Assembly (NCBI RefSeq): GCF_030389965.1
Contig: NZ_CP128400.1
Coordinates: 124,001 to 188,000 of the forward strand
Reading direction: 5' to 3'
Origin: Candidatus Chlorohelix allophototropha
GTDB lineage: Bacteria > Chloroflexota > Chloroflexia > Chloroheliales > Chloroheliaceae
Length of the DNA stretch: 64,000 nt
How positions within the stretch are numbered: the first letter of the stretch is position 1; the number at the start of each line of letters is the position of its first letter. A model generated the notes under the pieces. That model ran no database searches. It was not told the DNA's origin and saw nothing but the letters and a program-made list of their open reading frames with translations. The position numbers and the translations under genes are program-made. Below, one piece after another: positions 38,086 through 47,823 of this stretch.

Positions 38086-40944
38086 TTAATCGACTACAGG
38101 TAGCCATACTCGGCACAGGGTACCTTTGTTCAGTTCGCTCGCTACTTCTATTCTGCCTTTGTGCGTATCCAGACATTTCTTTACAATCGTCATTCCCAAC
38201 CCGGTTCCCTCGATGCTGGAAACATTTTTCGCACGATAGAATACATCAAAAAGATGTTTCAAACCTTCCGGGGGTATCCCGATGCCTTCATCCTCGATTT
38301 CTACATTAACCTGATTTGTTTCGTAGCCTAACCTGAAATGAACCGTGCTTCCTTCCGCCGAATACTTGATGGCGTTGGTCAACAGGTTCGAGATAATTTG
38401 CCGGAGTAATTTGGAATCGCCTTGTAGCAATACCGGAGCAGGTTCAATTTGTAGATCAAATTGATGTTTTGTGCCAATTCCAAGCTGAATCTCCTCCAAC
38501 ATCGTGGCGCAAAACTGGCTGAAATCCATCTCAACCGGATTGAATTCTAGCTTCCCGGCATCAGCTTTATTCAACAGCAACACATCATCCAAAAGCTCGG
38601 TCATATTTACCACTGAAAGATAAATGCGCTGGTATAATTCCTGCTTGCGTTCATCTGTCCATTTATGTCCGTAATTCTCCAGCAATTGCGCCGATGAGTT
38701 GATAATGGTAAGCGGGGTACGGAACTCGTGTGAGGCGGTGGTGATAAAGAGCGATTTTTGTTGGCTCAGTTCCCGTTCAAGTTGCAGATTCTTTGTTAAT
38801 TCTTTCTCCCCTGTAACCCGCTCGGTAACATCGAAACTGACACAGATTACGCCGGTTACCCGCCCCTCTGTATCCCTAACGGGCGTATATACCCCTTCAA
38901 AGTAGCGATCTCCCATTTTTGTGACGCTCTGAACAATTTCCCCGTGTAAAGCACGTGTGACAGACCCGGTGAATTTATCCAGTAGACATTTGCTAATGTT
39001 CATTTGCAAGCTCTGCGCATTTTGCCCGACAAGCATTTTGGGATCAATATTGAAGTAGGAAAGCCCCTTGCCATCCACAAAAGTGAGCTTACCATTGATA
39101 TCAAAGGCGAACAGAGTCATTGGCACGTTTGAAACCACCGTTCTCAAAAGCTGCTCGCTATTTCGCAAAGCTTCTTCGGCTTTACGGCGTTCGGTAAGGT
39201 CGGTGACAACGGCAACTACCCCTGCCAGTTCGCCCTTATTATAGAAAGGGGTGCCGGTAATTGAAACATAGCTATCTGTCTCATCTTTTGTCAGCAATTT
39301 ACATTCCACAGTAGCGGTTTTGCCGTTAAACCACTGCTGCCGAACTTCCTGCACTTTCTGTAAATAGTCTGGGTGGGCGTATCCTAGCGGGGAGTTGCCG
39401 TTCAATTCTTCTGCTGAGTAGCCCATCAGCTTGGTTAAAGCCGGATTAGTATAGCCAAGATCGTTTCCCTTCCACGAAACCGCTAACCCTTGCCCCATAT
39501 TGTCCATCACTAACTGCGCAAAGTCGCGTTGCTCTTTCAACTCGCGTTCTGCATCTTGGTGCTTGAAAGCGTTGGCAAAAACCTCGGCTACTATCCTGAG
39601 CAACACTATATCGTCTTCACTCCAAGCTTTTTGGCGGGTTACGGTTTCAATGGTGATAAAGCCGATAACCTCCTGCTCTACTAATAAAGGAAACTGCACC
39701 ATAGATTGGATAACCGCTTTTTCAAGTAAAGCTCGGAACGCTTTTGCTTCTTCGGGCAGATCTGCCAGAGTGTCCAGTCGTATAATTTCCCCATTTTTGG
39801 TGCGGATATCAGCCCATGATTCTATTGGACGGTTAGCTATAGTCCGATTTCTATCAAGTGAGGCGATACCTTCACTGCGCCATTCAAAATTTCTGATTAT
39901 ACTTTTGCCCTTATCGGTGTAAGTATAAATGTAACACCGTTCTACTCCAAGAAACTGACCGATAGTAGCAAGCGCTTGCCTCATCTCACCATCAATAGCA
40001 TCAAAGCTGACTCTCAGCAATTTTGATGAGATTCCGCCTACCAGCCTTTCAAAGGCATAACGGGATTGCAATTTCTCTTCTGCCATTTTGCGAGCAGTTA
40101 CATCTCGTAGAGTAATGATTATGCTCTCTACTTTTCCGGTTGTATCTGAAAAAACCGACTGCCCGCCAATCTCAAGCCAGATATAGTGTCCTTTCTTATG
40201 AAGAAACCGGGTAAATATTGGCTCGTGTGCGTCATGCGAATCGCGGTTACTCAACTTGGAGTTAGCAATTAGTTTCACATCATCGGAGTGTATCAGTTCA
40301 GGACCCCAAAGCGTTTTTAACTCTTCCGAAGTGTAGCCCAACACCTTTTTGCATGAAGGCGAGGCGTAGAGATATTGGCTATCGCTCGATAGGGCAATAA
40401 CCACGTCAATGGTGTTTTCTGCCAGCAAGCGGTAACGTTGTTCGCTTTCGCGCAACGCTCTTTCCGCCTCAACTTGCCGTGTTACGTCACGTAGGCTGAC
40501 GATAAGTTCTAGTGGTTCTCCGGTTTCTTCGGAGAAATAGGGTTGCCCACGTCCTTCCAACCAAACATAATGCCCCTGTTTATGCCGGAAGCGCACCAGT
40601 AGGTTGTCGTATAGCTCTTGTTTTTCACGCGCTTTAATGAAAGCAGCGGTTGTATTAGGTAAATCATCCGGATGAATAAAATCAAATCCGTATTTTCCGA
40701 TCAACTCTTCCGGCGCGTAGCCGACAACCGCTTTAGAAGAAGGGGAAATGTAGGTGTATTTTCCTGTGAAGTTCATTACCACTAGCATATCGCTGATATT
40801 TTCCGCCAGAAAACGGTAGCGATGTTGGCTTTCGTGTAGGTCATCCTGGAATATTGAATCCGGTTTGTGCGATAGAGGATTTATAGCTATTTCCTTATGC
40901 TGCGAATAAGTGCTAACGTGAAGTGAGTTTGTTGTTTTTTTCAT
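38086..40944 (-). CDS. Multi-PAS/GAF sensor histidine kinase
   Basis: A 952-residue cytoplasmic kinase with no membrane segment. Order: PAS (about 40-160), PAS (165-290), GAF (300-460), PAS (470-595), PAS (600-720), HisKA with phospho-acceptor His739 (SHEFRTPLT), and HATPase_c (about 840-950) with NAIKYS, DEGIGIPPEG and GTGLGMTIVKK. There is no receiver domain. It resembles the 3' two fifths of the 1526-residue kinase nearby in domain order (GAF-PAS-PAS-HisKA-HATPase) and in phrases such as FAQLVMDNMGQGL and LRTVVSNVP, so the two are paralogues. Signal unknown. Confidence 0.92.
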   Translation of the reverse strand: MKKTTNSLHVSTYSQHKEIAINPLSHKPDSIFQDDLHESQHRYRFLAENISDMLVVMNFTGKYTYISPSSKAVVGYAPEELIGKYGFDFIHPDDLPNTTAAFIKAREKQELYDNLLVRFRHKQGHYVWLEGRGQPYFSEETGEPLELIVSLRDVTRQVEAERALRESEQRYRLLAENTIDVVIALSSDSQYLYASPSCKKVLGYTSEELKTLWGPELIHSDDVKLIANSKLSNRDSHDAHEPIFTRFLHKKGHYIWLEIGGQSVFSDTTGKVESIIITLRDVTARKMAEEKLQSRYAFERLVGGISSKLLRVSFDAIDGEMRQALATIGQFLGVERCYIYTYTDKGKSIIRNFEWRSEGIASLDRNRTIANRPIESWADIRTKNGEIIRLDTLADLPEEAKAFRALLEKAVIQSMVQFPLLVEQEVIGFITIETVTRQKAWSEDDIVLLRIVAEVFANAFKHQDAERELKEQRDFAQLVMDNMGQGLAVSWKGNDLGYTNPALTKLMGYSAEELNGNSPLGYAHPDYLQKVQEVRQQWFNGKTATVECKLLTKDETDSYVSITGTPFYNKGELAGVVAVVTDLTERRKAEEALRNSEQLLRTVVSNVPMTLFAFDINGKLTFVDGKGLSYFNIDPKMLVGQNAQSLQMNISKCLLDKFTGSVTRALHGEIVQSVTKMGDRYFEGVYTPVRDTEGRVTGVICVSFDVTERVTGEKELTKNLQLERELSQQKSLFITTASHEFRTPLTIINSSAQLLENYGHKWTDERKQELYQRIYLSVVNMTELLDDVLLLNKADAGKLEFNPVEMDFSQFCATMLEEIQLGIGTKHQFDLQIEPAPVLLQGDSKLLRQIISNLLTNAIKYSAEGSTVHFRLGYETNQVNVEIEDEGIGIPPEGLKHLFDVFYRAKNVSSIEGTGLGMTIVKKCLDTHKGRIEVASELNKGTLCRVWLPVVD

Positions 40945-41074
40945 TTCTCGACCTTATTAAAATACCACAAAAATCGCATATTTCACAAATCAATTTTTGT
41001 ATATATTACATTTGATTACTGTCTACAAGCGTGTTAAAACTAACCAGTGTAATGCGCTAAGTGCGTTTGAAGAT

Positions 41075-42181
41075 TTATGGTTTTTTTACAGGGATTAAAA
41101 CACGCGCTACAGTCATTTTTTCCGGCACACTACTTACACTAAATTCGCCCCCGTGTAGTTCTACAATACGCTTAACCAGCGAAAGTCCCTGCCCCATGCC
41201 TTGTTGCTCATAGCGTTTCCGCTCAAATTGAATAAAAATACCGATTTTGGCAATTTGTTCTTGGGTCAAGCCTCTACCGTCATCGGTTATATTCATAACG
41301 AAATTGCCATTCTGAATACGTGCCGTTACATACACCTTTTGATTAACTTCTGAATAACGGAAAGCATTATCCACCAATTCTTCAGTAATTTTTGCTAGAT
41401 ATGCAGAGGCTAGTGGGGCAGTAATGCTAAACTGCCCAAGATCTAATTGCAAATCACTTGATCGCTCGAAAGAACGTGCTTTGGAGGACGCTACCCCTAG
41501 GATTATTTCCTCGGCAAACTCAGTGATTTCTGCTCTGAGCGCCTTTAATTTATTTTTATCGGTAGAAAGAATCTCTAATTCTGCTAAAAGCAGGAAATTT
41601 TGTGTCAGGCGATTCAAGCGTAGCGCGTTATAGTAAATACTCTCCAGCATTTCCTGCTTGACTTCCTCACGAATACTACCTTTACTGGAAATCAACATAT
41701 CGGAATAGCCGATTATGGAGCTTAAAGGGGTTATAAATTCGTGGGGTAAGGAATTCACCATTGAAAGTCTTAACTCATTCATCTTTTGTTCGGTATCTTT
41801 TTCGATTAACTCCACTTTTTCCAATCGGATGTTGACGGCATTCAGTATTTCTTTCATAGTAAAAGGTTTGGTAATGTAGTCGTCCGCCCCAAGTTCCATT
41901 CCCTGCCGCATAGAATTTTTATCAGTACGCGCTGTTAGGAAGATGAAAGGTATATTTCTATAACTCTCCTCACGCCGCATTCTTTTTAAAACTTCATAAC
42001 CCTCAACTACGGGCATCATCATATCGCAAATAACTAGGTCAGGTTTTCGACTGGCAATTTCTTTCAGTCCTTCTTCGCCATCTGCCGCACTATATACTTC
42101 GAACTCTTCGGATTCGAGCAACAATTGCAGATTCATTCGAACTGGCTCTTCATCTTCTATTACTACAATTTTCTTTTTCAT
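41075..42181 (-). CDS. Receiver domain fused to a histidine kinase
   Basis: A 368-residue protein: receiver (1-120) with Asp53 (ICDMMMP) and Lys105 (TKPF), then HisKA with His147 (NSLPHEFITPLSSIIGYSDML), then HATPase_c (about 240-365) with NAFRYS, DDGRGLTQEQIAKIG and GMGQGLSLVKRIVELHGG. It probably takes phosphate from a partner kinase and uses its own kinase part to pass the signal on. It starts 4 bases after the 1526-residue kinase, so the two are expressed together. Confidence 0.92.
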   Translation of the reverse strand: MKKKIVVIEDEEPVRMNLQLLLESEEFEVYSAADGEEGLKEIASRKPDLVICDMMMPVVEGYEVLKRMRREESYRNIPFIFLTARTDKNSMRQGMELGADDYITKPFTMKEILNAVNIRLEKVELIEKDTEQKMNELRLSMVNSLPHEFITPLSSIIGYSDMLISSKGSIREEVKQEMLESIYYNALRLNRLTQNFLLLAELEILSTDKNKLKALRAEITEFAEEIILGVASSKARSFERSSDLQLDLGQFSITAPLASAYLAKITEELVDNAFRYSEVNQKVYVTARIQNGNFVMNITDDGRGLTQEQIAKIGIFIQFERKRYEQQGMGQGLSLVKRIVELHGGEFSVSSVPEKMTVARVLIPVKKP

Positions 42182-42185
42182 TTCC

Positions 42186-45100
42186 TTAGCTCACTTTTTC
42201 TGCTGATAGCGGAATTGTGGCGATACAAATGGTTCCTTTACCTTGTTCGCTCTTTATATCAATAGTACCGTTATGTACATCCAAACACCTCTTTACAATA
42301 GCCAGTCCTAAACCTGTTCCCTGAATACTGCCAACGTTGGTAGCACGGTAGAAAACCTCATAAAGGTGGTTTAACCCTTCCGGTGGGATTCCAATGCCTT
42401 CGTCTCTAACGGTGAATACCACTTTGTCGGTTTTGTATAGCAGGTCGATATGCACTGTACTACCGTTCTTTGAATACTTAATGGCGTTGGTGACCAGGTT
42501 TGAAACAATATGCCGTACAAGTTTTTCATCTGCGCGTACCATTTTAGGTGCGGCTGGAATAGATAGATCAAAGCGATGATGGCTGCCGAGTCCAATCTGA
42601 ATCTCTTCGATTATGGTCGAACAAACACCAGACAAATCAATCCATTCAGGGTTAAAATCTAATTTTCCGGCTTCAGAGCGGTTAATAAGTAACACTTCAT
42701 CAATAAGCTGTGTCATATTTTTGACGGCTATATTAATGCGTTGGAATAGTTCTTGATTTCGCTCTTTACTCAATTTATGACTGTAATTTTCAAGTAGCTC
42801 TGAGGAAGAAAGTATGGTGGTCAAAGGAGTTCGGAACTCATGTGACGCTATCGAAATAAAGCTAGATTTGAGATTACTCAATTCTTTTTCTCTTTCGAGG
42901 GCAGCAACCAGTTCTTGCTCGGCACGTACTCGTTCGCTAATATTTAGAGCAACACCGATAATACTCGAAACTTGGTTATGTTGATCCCTTAAAGGTACAT
43001 ACCAGAATTCGAAAATCCCCTTACCTAAATTGAGCGTGCTATTTACAACTTGACCGTCTAGGGCTTTCTTGATATCCTGCGCTGTAGCAGGATGAGTTGC
43101 CATTATAGATTTGCCCACAACTATACTTGGTTCTATCTCTAGGTCTTTGAATCCTCGCCCATCCGCTAAAGTAATTAGACCCTTACTATCCATTGCAAAC
43201 AGAATAAGAGGCACATTAGAAACCACCGTTCGCAACCTTTGCTCGCTTTTGCGCAAGGCTTCTTCGGCTTTGCGGCGTTCGGTTAGGTCGGTGATTACTG
43301 CGATTGTGCTTTTTAACTGACCATCCTTCATAATCGGCACGCCGGTTATAGTGACATAACGGGTAGAACCGTCCTTGCAGATGAGGCGGTTCTCGTAGGT
43401 GCTGATTTCACCAGAAAGCCTGTGCTTATAGGCTTCTTTTAAAAGAGGTTGGTTTGTGGAGTCGGTTAAATCGGATGGTTTTTTACCCAGTAACTCATCC
43501 GGTGAATAGCCAAGCATACTGGCGTAAGCAGGATTTACAAAGTTGAAAATATCGTTACCAGAAGAAACTGTTAGACCTTGCCCCATTGTATTCATCACTA
43601 ACTGCGCAAAATCGCGTTGTTCTATCAAGTTTTGCTCAGCAATTTTACGTTTAATTGCATTGATAAAAATTTCGCCGACTAGCCTGAGCATGCTAATATC
43701 ATCGGCGCTCCAAACCCTGCTGGTTTTAACGGCATCAAACCCGAGGTAGCCTATTGCCTTTCTTTCGTAAACTAGGGGCACAAGTACCAACGATTGGATT
43801 GATTGCAGCTCTAATATCTGCCGCTCATTTTTCGCTTCTTCTCCTAAGCGGTCAAGGCTGGGGATGTGGATGTTTTCAAGCCGAATGATCTGTTTTATTA
43901 ACCATGGAAACTCTGAAACCAGGAGATTTTGCAGCATTTCGATTTGAGGATCAATACCTACCCTGCACCATTCGTGGGTATTGTTCATATATTTTCCATC
44001 TTCTGAAAAGAGGAAAATATAGCTACGATCCGCACCTGAGAACTGACCGACTACCGCTAGCGCTTGGTTAATCTCTGCATCTATCTCTTCGACTCCTAGA
44101 TTTATAAAGTTGGTTGAAATAGAACCAATCATTTGTTCAAACTCTAGCCGATATTGCAGAGCTTCTTCTGCCAATCGCTGTTCGGTAATATCCCGGAGCG
44201 TGCCGGAAGTACCCGCAATATTATTTTCATCATCCAAAGTCAGCCGCGCATAAACTTCAATCCAGCGGAATCCTCCTGATTTAGTCAGATAGCGCACCTG
44301 ATGTTTGCAATATTCTTTTTTTTGCTCTATCAATGGCATAAATAGAGCCATATTTCGCTCCCGGTCATCCGGGTGAACGTAATCAAGGAAGTTTTGCCCA
44401 ATACTTTCTTCAAGCGTAAAATTGGTTATTTCGTACCAAGCGGGGTTGAGGAAAGTCCATAGCCCTTCCGCATCCGTTTGGAAAATTACTTCCGTGACAT
44501 TATTTATGACCGAACGGAATCTGTTTTCACTCTCAAGCTGAGCTTCTTCAGCTTTTTTCAGAGCCGTTGTATCAAATATAAGCAACATCCCGGCAAAAAT
44601 TTCTTTTTGCGTATTTTTAACCGGAGTAGAGCGTAACAGGAACGTTTTATCTCCAAATTTGTATTCCTCTGTCAGTTCAATTCCCGATAACGCTGCTTTG
44701 TAGTAAGGCTCAATTCTGGCGATTCCTACGTCTGATACAACTTCGTAGAGTGTTTTCCCTTCCACTCGTTCGCCGTTAAAGCTGCGCCCCGGCACATTCT
44801 CGCCACTGGCTACTAGGATACGTAGCTCTTGGTCGAAAAGTACCACCGAAGTACCGGGCAAATTATGTACCAAGGTGCGGTACAGTTCTTCGCTGCGCCG
44901 TATTGAATCCTCCATTTGCCTTTGCTGAGTAATATCGGTAAATGAAGATACTACTCCACGTATAGTAACGCCATCCGAATGGAAAAAGGGGTTGGTATTT
45001 ATTGAAATCCAGTTGACCGCAGTATTCGCCCTCTGTAAGCCCATAATTACACCCGAACACCTTTCACCGGTTCTTAAAGTAACCATCGCAGGGTGTGTTT

Positions 45101-46766
45101 CTTTGAGGAAAGGAGAGCCATCTTCATGTACGGCATGCAGAACCGTGCCGTTTGCGGTGCGTCCATCTAAGGTATATTTGGAAATGGGCAGAAAATTTTC
45201 AGCGCTTTTGTTTGAAGCTATGATAGCGCCATCTTTCCCCTGTATAACAACTCCTTCTGACATCGCGCCAATAACACTGCGATAGAGTTCTTCCTTTTCC
45301 CGGAGCGCTTCGTTAATAGTGTAATTTTCGGTAATATCCCGGCAAAATACCGCGATACCGCTTTTAGTGGGATATACGCTATACTCATATATTTTATCGT
45401 TGTATTGGTTTTGGAAAGAGGTGGCATGCTGAGTTTTTAGCACCTCACAGAAAAACCCGCATGATTTTCTTCTAAGTGGTTCATCTGGAAAGACTTCAAA
45501 ATATTCCTTACCTAAGGCTATGCTGGCAGGGATTCCGGTTAATAACTCCATTGCTTTGTTCCAATAGGTAAATCTTAAATCGGAATCGAGGGCATAGAAA
45601 ACATCGGTGATACTATCGGCAAGTTCGCGATAGCTAGCTTCACTCTCCTTGAGGGCATGTTCGGCGTGCTTACGTTCAGAAATATCCCGTATAACGCTTA
45701 ACAAAATTCGCTCGTTATCTAGTTCAATCCCATGTGAACTTACTTCTACCGGGAAGGTGTTTCCGTCTTTTCGGCAGTGGATTGTTTCAAACAAAATACC
45801 CTCAGTACCGGCTTGTTTCATCTGTGCTGATACTTGAATAAGTGTTTCAGACGCTCTCAAGTTGCGAATATTGAGGGTTTGTAGTTCTTCGATACTGTAG
45901 CCATAAGCCAATGCTGCTGCCTTATTAGCCTCCAGAATTGCGCCATCTGCACTAATAAACAAAATTATATCGAGCGTATTTTCGGAAAGAAGCCTATAAC
46001 GTTTAAGCGCCTTTTCTGCATGTTTGCGTTCTGTAATATCTCGCGCAATAATAAGTACCTCGTCCTTGCTGCTAATCACCACTCTAGCTTCAAAGGTACT
46101 GATAAACCCTTCTAGTTCAAGTTCGTAGTCAAAAACCTGCAATTTGCCGGTTTCAAAAGTTTTTTCTATGTGCTCCAATGTGCGCTGTGCTATCTCAGCG
46201 GGAAGCACTTCCCGAACATTTCTTCCGATAAAATAAGCGGGTTCAAGTAGTAGATTGCTATGGTCGCCTGCTTTGAAATTCTGGAAAGTTCCGTCCCGTT
46301 TTATCTGGAAAATCATGTCAGGGATACATTCCTGAATAACCTGATTTGCCGTAATATTGCTTGCAAATAAATCTTCGTTTTTCTTGTGTGGGGTTATATC
46401 CCGCATAGAAAGGCAAACCATGGAGGGTTTATCGGAATATTCCTGTACCGGAATATAACTATACTCAACCCACTTTTCCTGCTTATTAAAAGCACCATAA
46501 TATTGCTCGTTTGTTACGAGTTTTCCGGTTAGAGCTTCTTGGAAGTGCTTCTCAAAATATGATATCTTGTATATTTCTATCAGAGATAGTACATCTTCCC
46601 CAACTCCGAGTTCGCATCCTAAAAATGTGCCTGATTCTTCTTTAGCTCGTTTGTTTATTGCGATAATCCGGTAGTCCTTGCCAACTAAAATCATTGAGTT
46701 AGGGCTACTGTTAAACAATGCTGTCATTATTGTGTGAGAATCTGAGAAAGAGGAACTACTTATCAT
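42186..46766 (-). CDS. Nine-PAS/GAF sensor histidine kinase
   Basis: A 1526-residue cytoplasmic kinase. Seven PAS units (about residues 12-870) precede a GAF (880-1045), then two more PAS (1050-1170, 1175-1290), HisKA with His1309 (SHEFRTPLTTILSSSELL) and HATPase_c with NAIKYS, DEGIGIPPEG and GTGLGLAIVKR. No membrane segment is visible. Linkers between PAS units carry the common DITERKHAE and DLTERRKAEEAL heptads. Multiple ligands or redox and light cues are possible, but no cofactor-binding residue can be assigned. The C-terminal part is closely similar to the 952-residue kinase. Confidence 0.92.
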   Translation of the reverse strand: MISSSSFSDSHTIMTALFNSSPNSMILVGKDYRIIAINKRAKEESGTFLGCELGVGEDVLSLIEIYKISYFEKHFQEALTGKLVTNEQYYGAFNKQEKWVEYSYIPVQEYSDKPSMVCLSMRDITPHKKNEDLFASNITANQVIQECIPDMIFQIKRDGTFQNFKAGDHSNLLLEPAYFIGRNVREVLPAEIAQRTLEHIEKTFETGKLQVFDYELELEGFISTFEARVVISSKDEVLIIARDITERKHAEKALKRYRLLSENTLDIILFISADGAILEANKAAALAYGYSIEELQTLNIRNLRASETLIQVSAQMKQAGTEGILFETIHCRKDGNTFPVEVSSHGIELDNERILLSVIRDISERKHAEHALKESEASYRELADSITDVFYALDSDLRFTYWNKAMELLTGIPASIALGKEYFEVFPDEPLRRKSCGFFCEVLKTQHATSFQNQYNDKIYEYSVYPTKSGIAVFCRDITENYTINEALREKEELYRSVIGAMSEGVVIQGKDGAIIASNKSAENFLPISKYTLDGRTANGTVLHAVHEDGSPFLKETHPAMVTLRTGERCSGVIMGLQRANTAVNWISINTNPFFHSDGVTIRGVVSSFTDITQQRQMEDSIRRSEELYRTLVHNLPGTSVVLFDQELRILVASGENVPGRSFNGERVEGKTLYEVVSDVGIARIEPYYKAALSGIELTEEYKFGDKTFLLRSTPVKNTQKEIFAGMLLIFDTTALKKAEEAQLESENRFRSVINNVTEVIFQTDAEGLWTFLNPAWYEITNFTLEESIGQNFLDYVHPDDRERNMALFMPLIEQKKEYCKHQVRYLTKSGGFRWIEVYARLTLDDENNIAGTSGTLRDITEQRLAEEALQYRLEFEQMIGSISTNFINLGVEEIDAEINQALAVVGQFSGADRSYIFLFSEDGKYMNNTHEWCRVGIDPQIEMLQNLLVSEFPWLIKQIIRLENIHIPSLDRLGEEAKNERQILELQSIQSLVLVPLVYERKAIGYLGFDAVKTSRVWSADDISMLRLVGEIFINAIKRKIAEQNLIEQRDFAQLVMNTMGQGLTVSSGNDIFNFVNPAYASMLGYSPDELLGKKPSDLTDSTNQPLLKEAYKHRLSGEISTYENRLICKDGSTRYVTITGVPIMKDGQLKSTIAVITDLTERRKAEEALRKSEQRLRTVVSNVPLILFAMDSKGLITLADGRGFKDLEIEPSIVVGKSIMATHPATAQDIKKALDGQVVNSTLNLGKGIFEFWYVPLRDQHNQVSSIIGVALNISERVRAEQELVAALEREKELSNLKSSFISIASHEFRTPLTTILSSSELLENYSHKLSKERNQELFQRINIAVKNMTQLIDEVLLINRSEAGKLDFNPEWIDLSGVCSTIIEEIQIGLGSHHRFDLSIPAAPKMVRADEKLVRHIVSNLVTNAIKYSKNGSTVHIDLLYKTDKVVFTVRDEGIGIPPEGLNHLYEVFYRATNVGSIQGTGLGLAIVKRCLDVHNGTIDIKSEQGKGTICIATIPLSAEKVS

Positions 46767-46826
46767 ATTTTATTATCCATATCGCTATAATCATATTTCG
46801 GCACTAGTAACGGGCGGGGTTAGGAT

Positions 46827-47456
46827 TTAGCACCCATTTTCAATTTCAGCTAACTTGTTTTCTAACCATACAGCAATAAGTCCCGCCGGTTCATACAATT
46901 TGGCATCATATTCGCCCCAAAGAGACTTTATCCGCCATTTGATTTCCAAGCGGGAAACACACGCACCTTGAAATAACCTGTGTTCTACCGAATTAGGTGG
47001 GCTATCTCTCAATACCGACTCTACTTTTTCCAAAAAACCTAGTTTTCTAGGATAGAGCGGCAGTATTTTTTTGTTAGTTGAATCCGATGTATTCGAAATA
47101 TATTCGGATTCATCTTGATTGTTTATATTAAATTGATAGCACTTGAAGGTTGACAGGTGTTCAGAGGTAGGCAAAACCTTGCTATTAGCCCTCTCATTAT
47201 CCGATTCGGTTACTTGATCTTGGGAATCTAAAGATTTTGCCACTTTTCGACTGGGTTGTTCGGTGTTGTTAAGTTTAGAAAGCAAAATATTGTGTAACTC
47301 TCGTTTGGCAAGTTTCCCTTTAGTTAACAGAATTCCATACACTTCTTCTGAAAAAACACTATCAAGACCGAGTGCTTCGAGAAAACTAGAAAGATTTTGC
47401 TCTTCTAATTTTGTGCTTTCCACAACTAGGATTGTTTTTGGGATTGATGTTACCAT
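46827..47456 (-). CDS. Unknown protein of the signalling cluster
   Basis: A 209-residue protein, with an ATG at 47456 preceded by GAGGTGGG; a GTG at 47471 is possible. The first residues (SIPKTILVVEST) imitate a receiver strand, but no Asp phosphorylation site or Lys follows, so it is not a working receiver. A low-complexity, Ser/Asn-rich middle (about 70-135) links to a charged C-terminal helical region (VEHRLFQGACVSRLEIKWRIKSLWGEYDAKLYEPAGLIAVWLENKL). Family not recognised. It lies 60 bases upstream of the 1526-residue kinase on the same strand, so a signalling role is inferred. Confidence 0.55.
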   Translation of the reverse strand: MVTSIPKTILVVESTKLEEQNLSSFLEALGLDSVFSEEVYGILLTKGKLAKRELHNILLSKLNNTEQPSRKVAKSLDSQDQVTESDNERANSKVLPTSEHLSTFKCYQFNINNQDESEYISNTSDSTNKKILPLYPRKLGFLEKVESVLRDSPPNSVEHRLFQGACVSRLEIKWRIKSLWGEYDAKLYEPAGLIAVWLENKLAEIENGC

Positions 47457-47823
47457 AGTAAATATTCCCACCTCTCAAATTAAAGGGTATTAGATTCTCA
47501 TTAATGCATCAAAGCAGTAATAAAAAGCTTAAAAACATTGCAGATACAACAAAAGCCCGAAACTAAATACCCTTCACAGATATGCTTTTTATAAAATTAT
47601 ATAACCGTTGTCTAAACCCTTCATAAAGACGATACCCACTGTATCTAAATATTATCTCTATCTTTAGAGTAGCTGTAAAATATTACAATTTCATTTCACA
47701 ACATAAATCTAAATCAAATTAATATGGCTATAAAATCAACTGAGTAGTAAAATAAATAAGTATGGTTTTTCTCTACGCAGTTTGAGAAAACTACGTTGAA
47801 TAATCGAATCATGCAGCTAGTAT
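47457..47823. other. AT-rich divergent promoter region of the signalling cluster
   Basis: About 370 AT-rich bases between the unknown protein and the response regulator. No gene is seen. An imperfect hairpin GTTTTTCTC/GAGAAAAC lies at about 47765-47791, with CTACG repeated on either side of its second arm. Several TATAAA- and TATAAT-like boxes occur but none could be paired safely with a -35. Confidence 0.45.
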
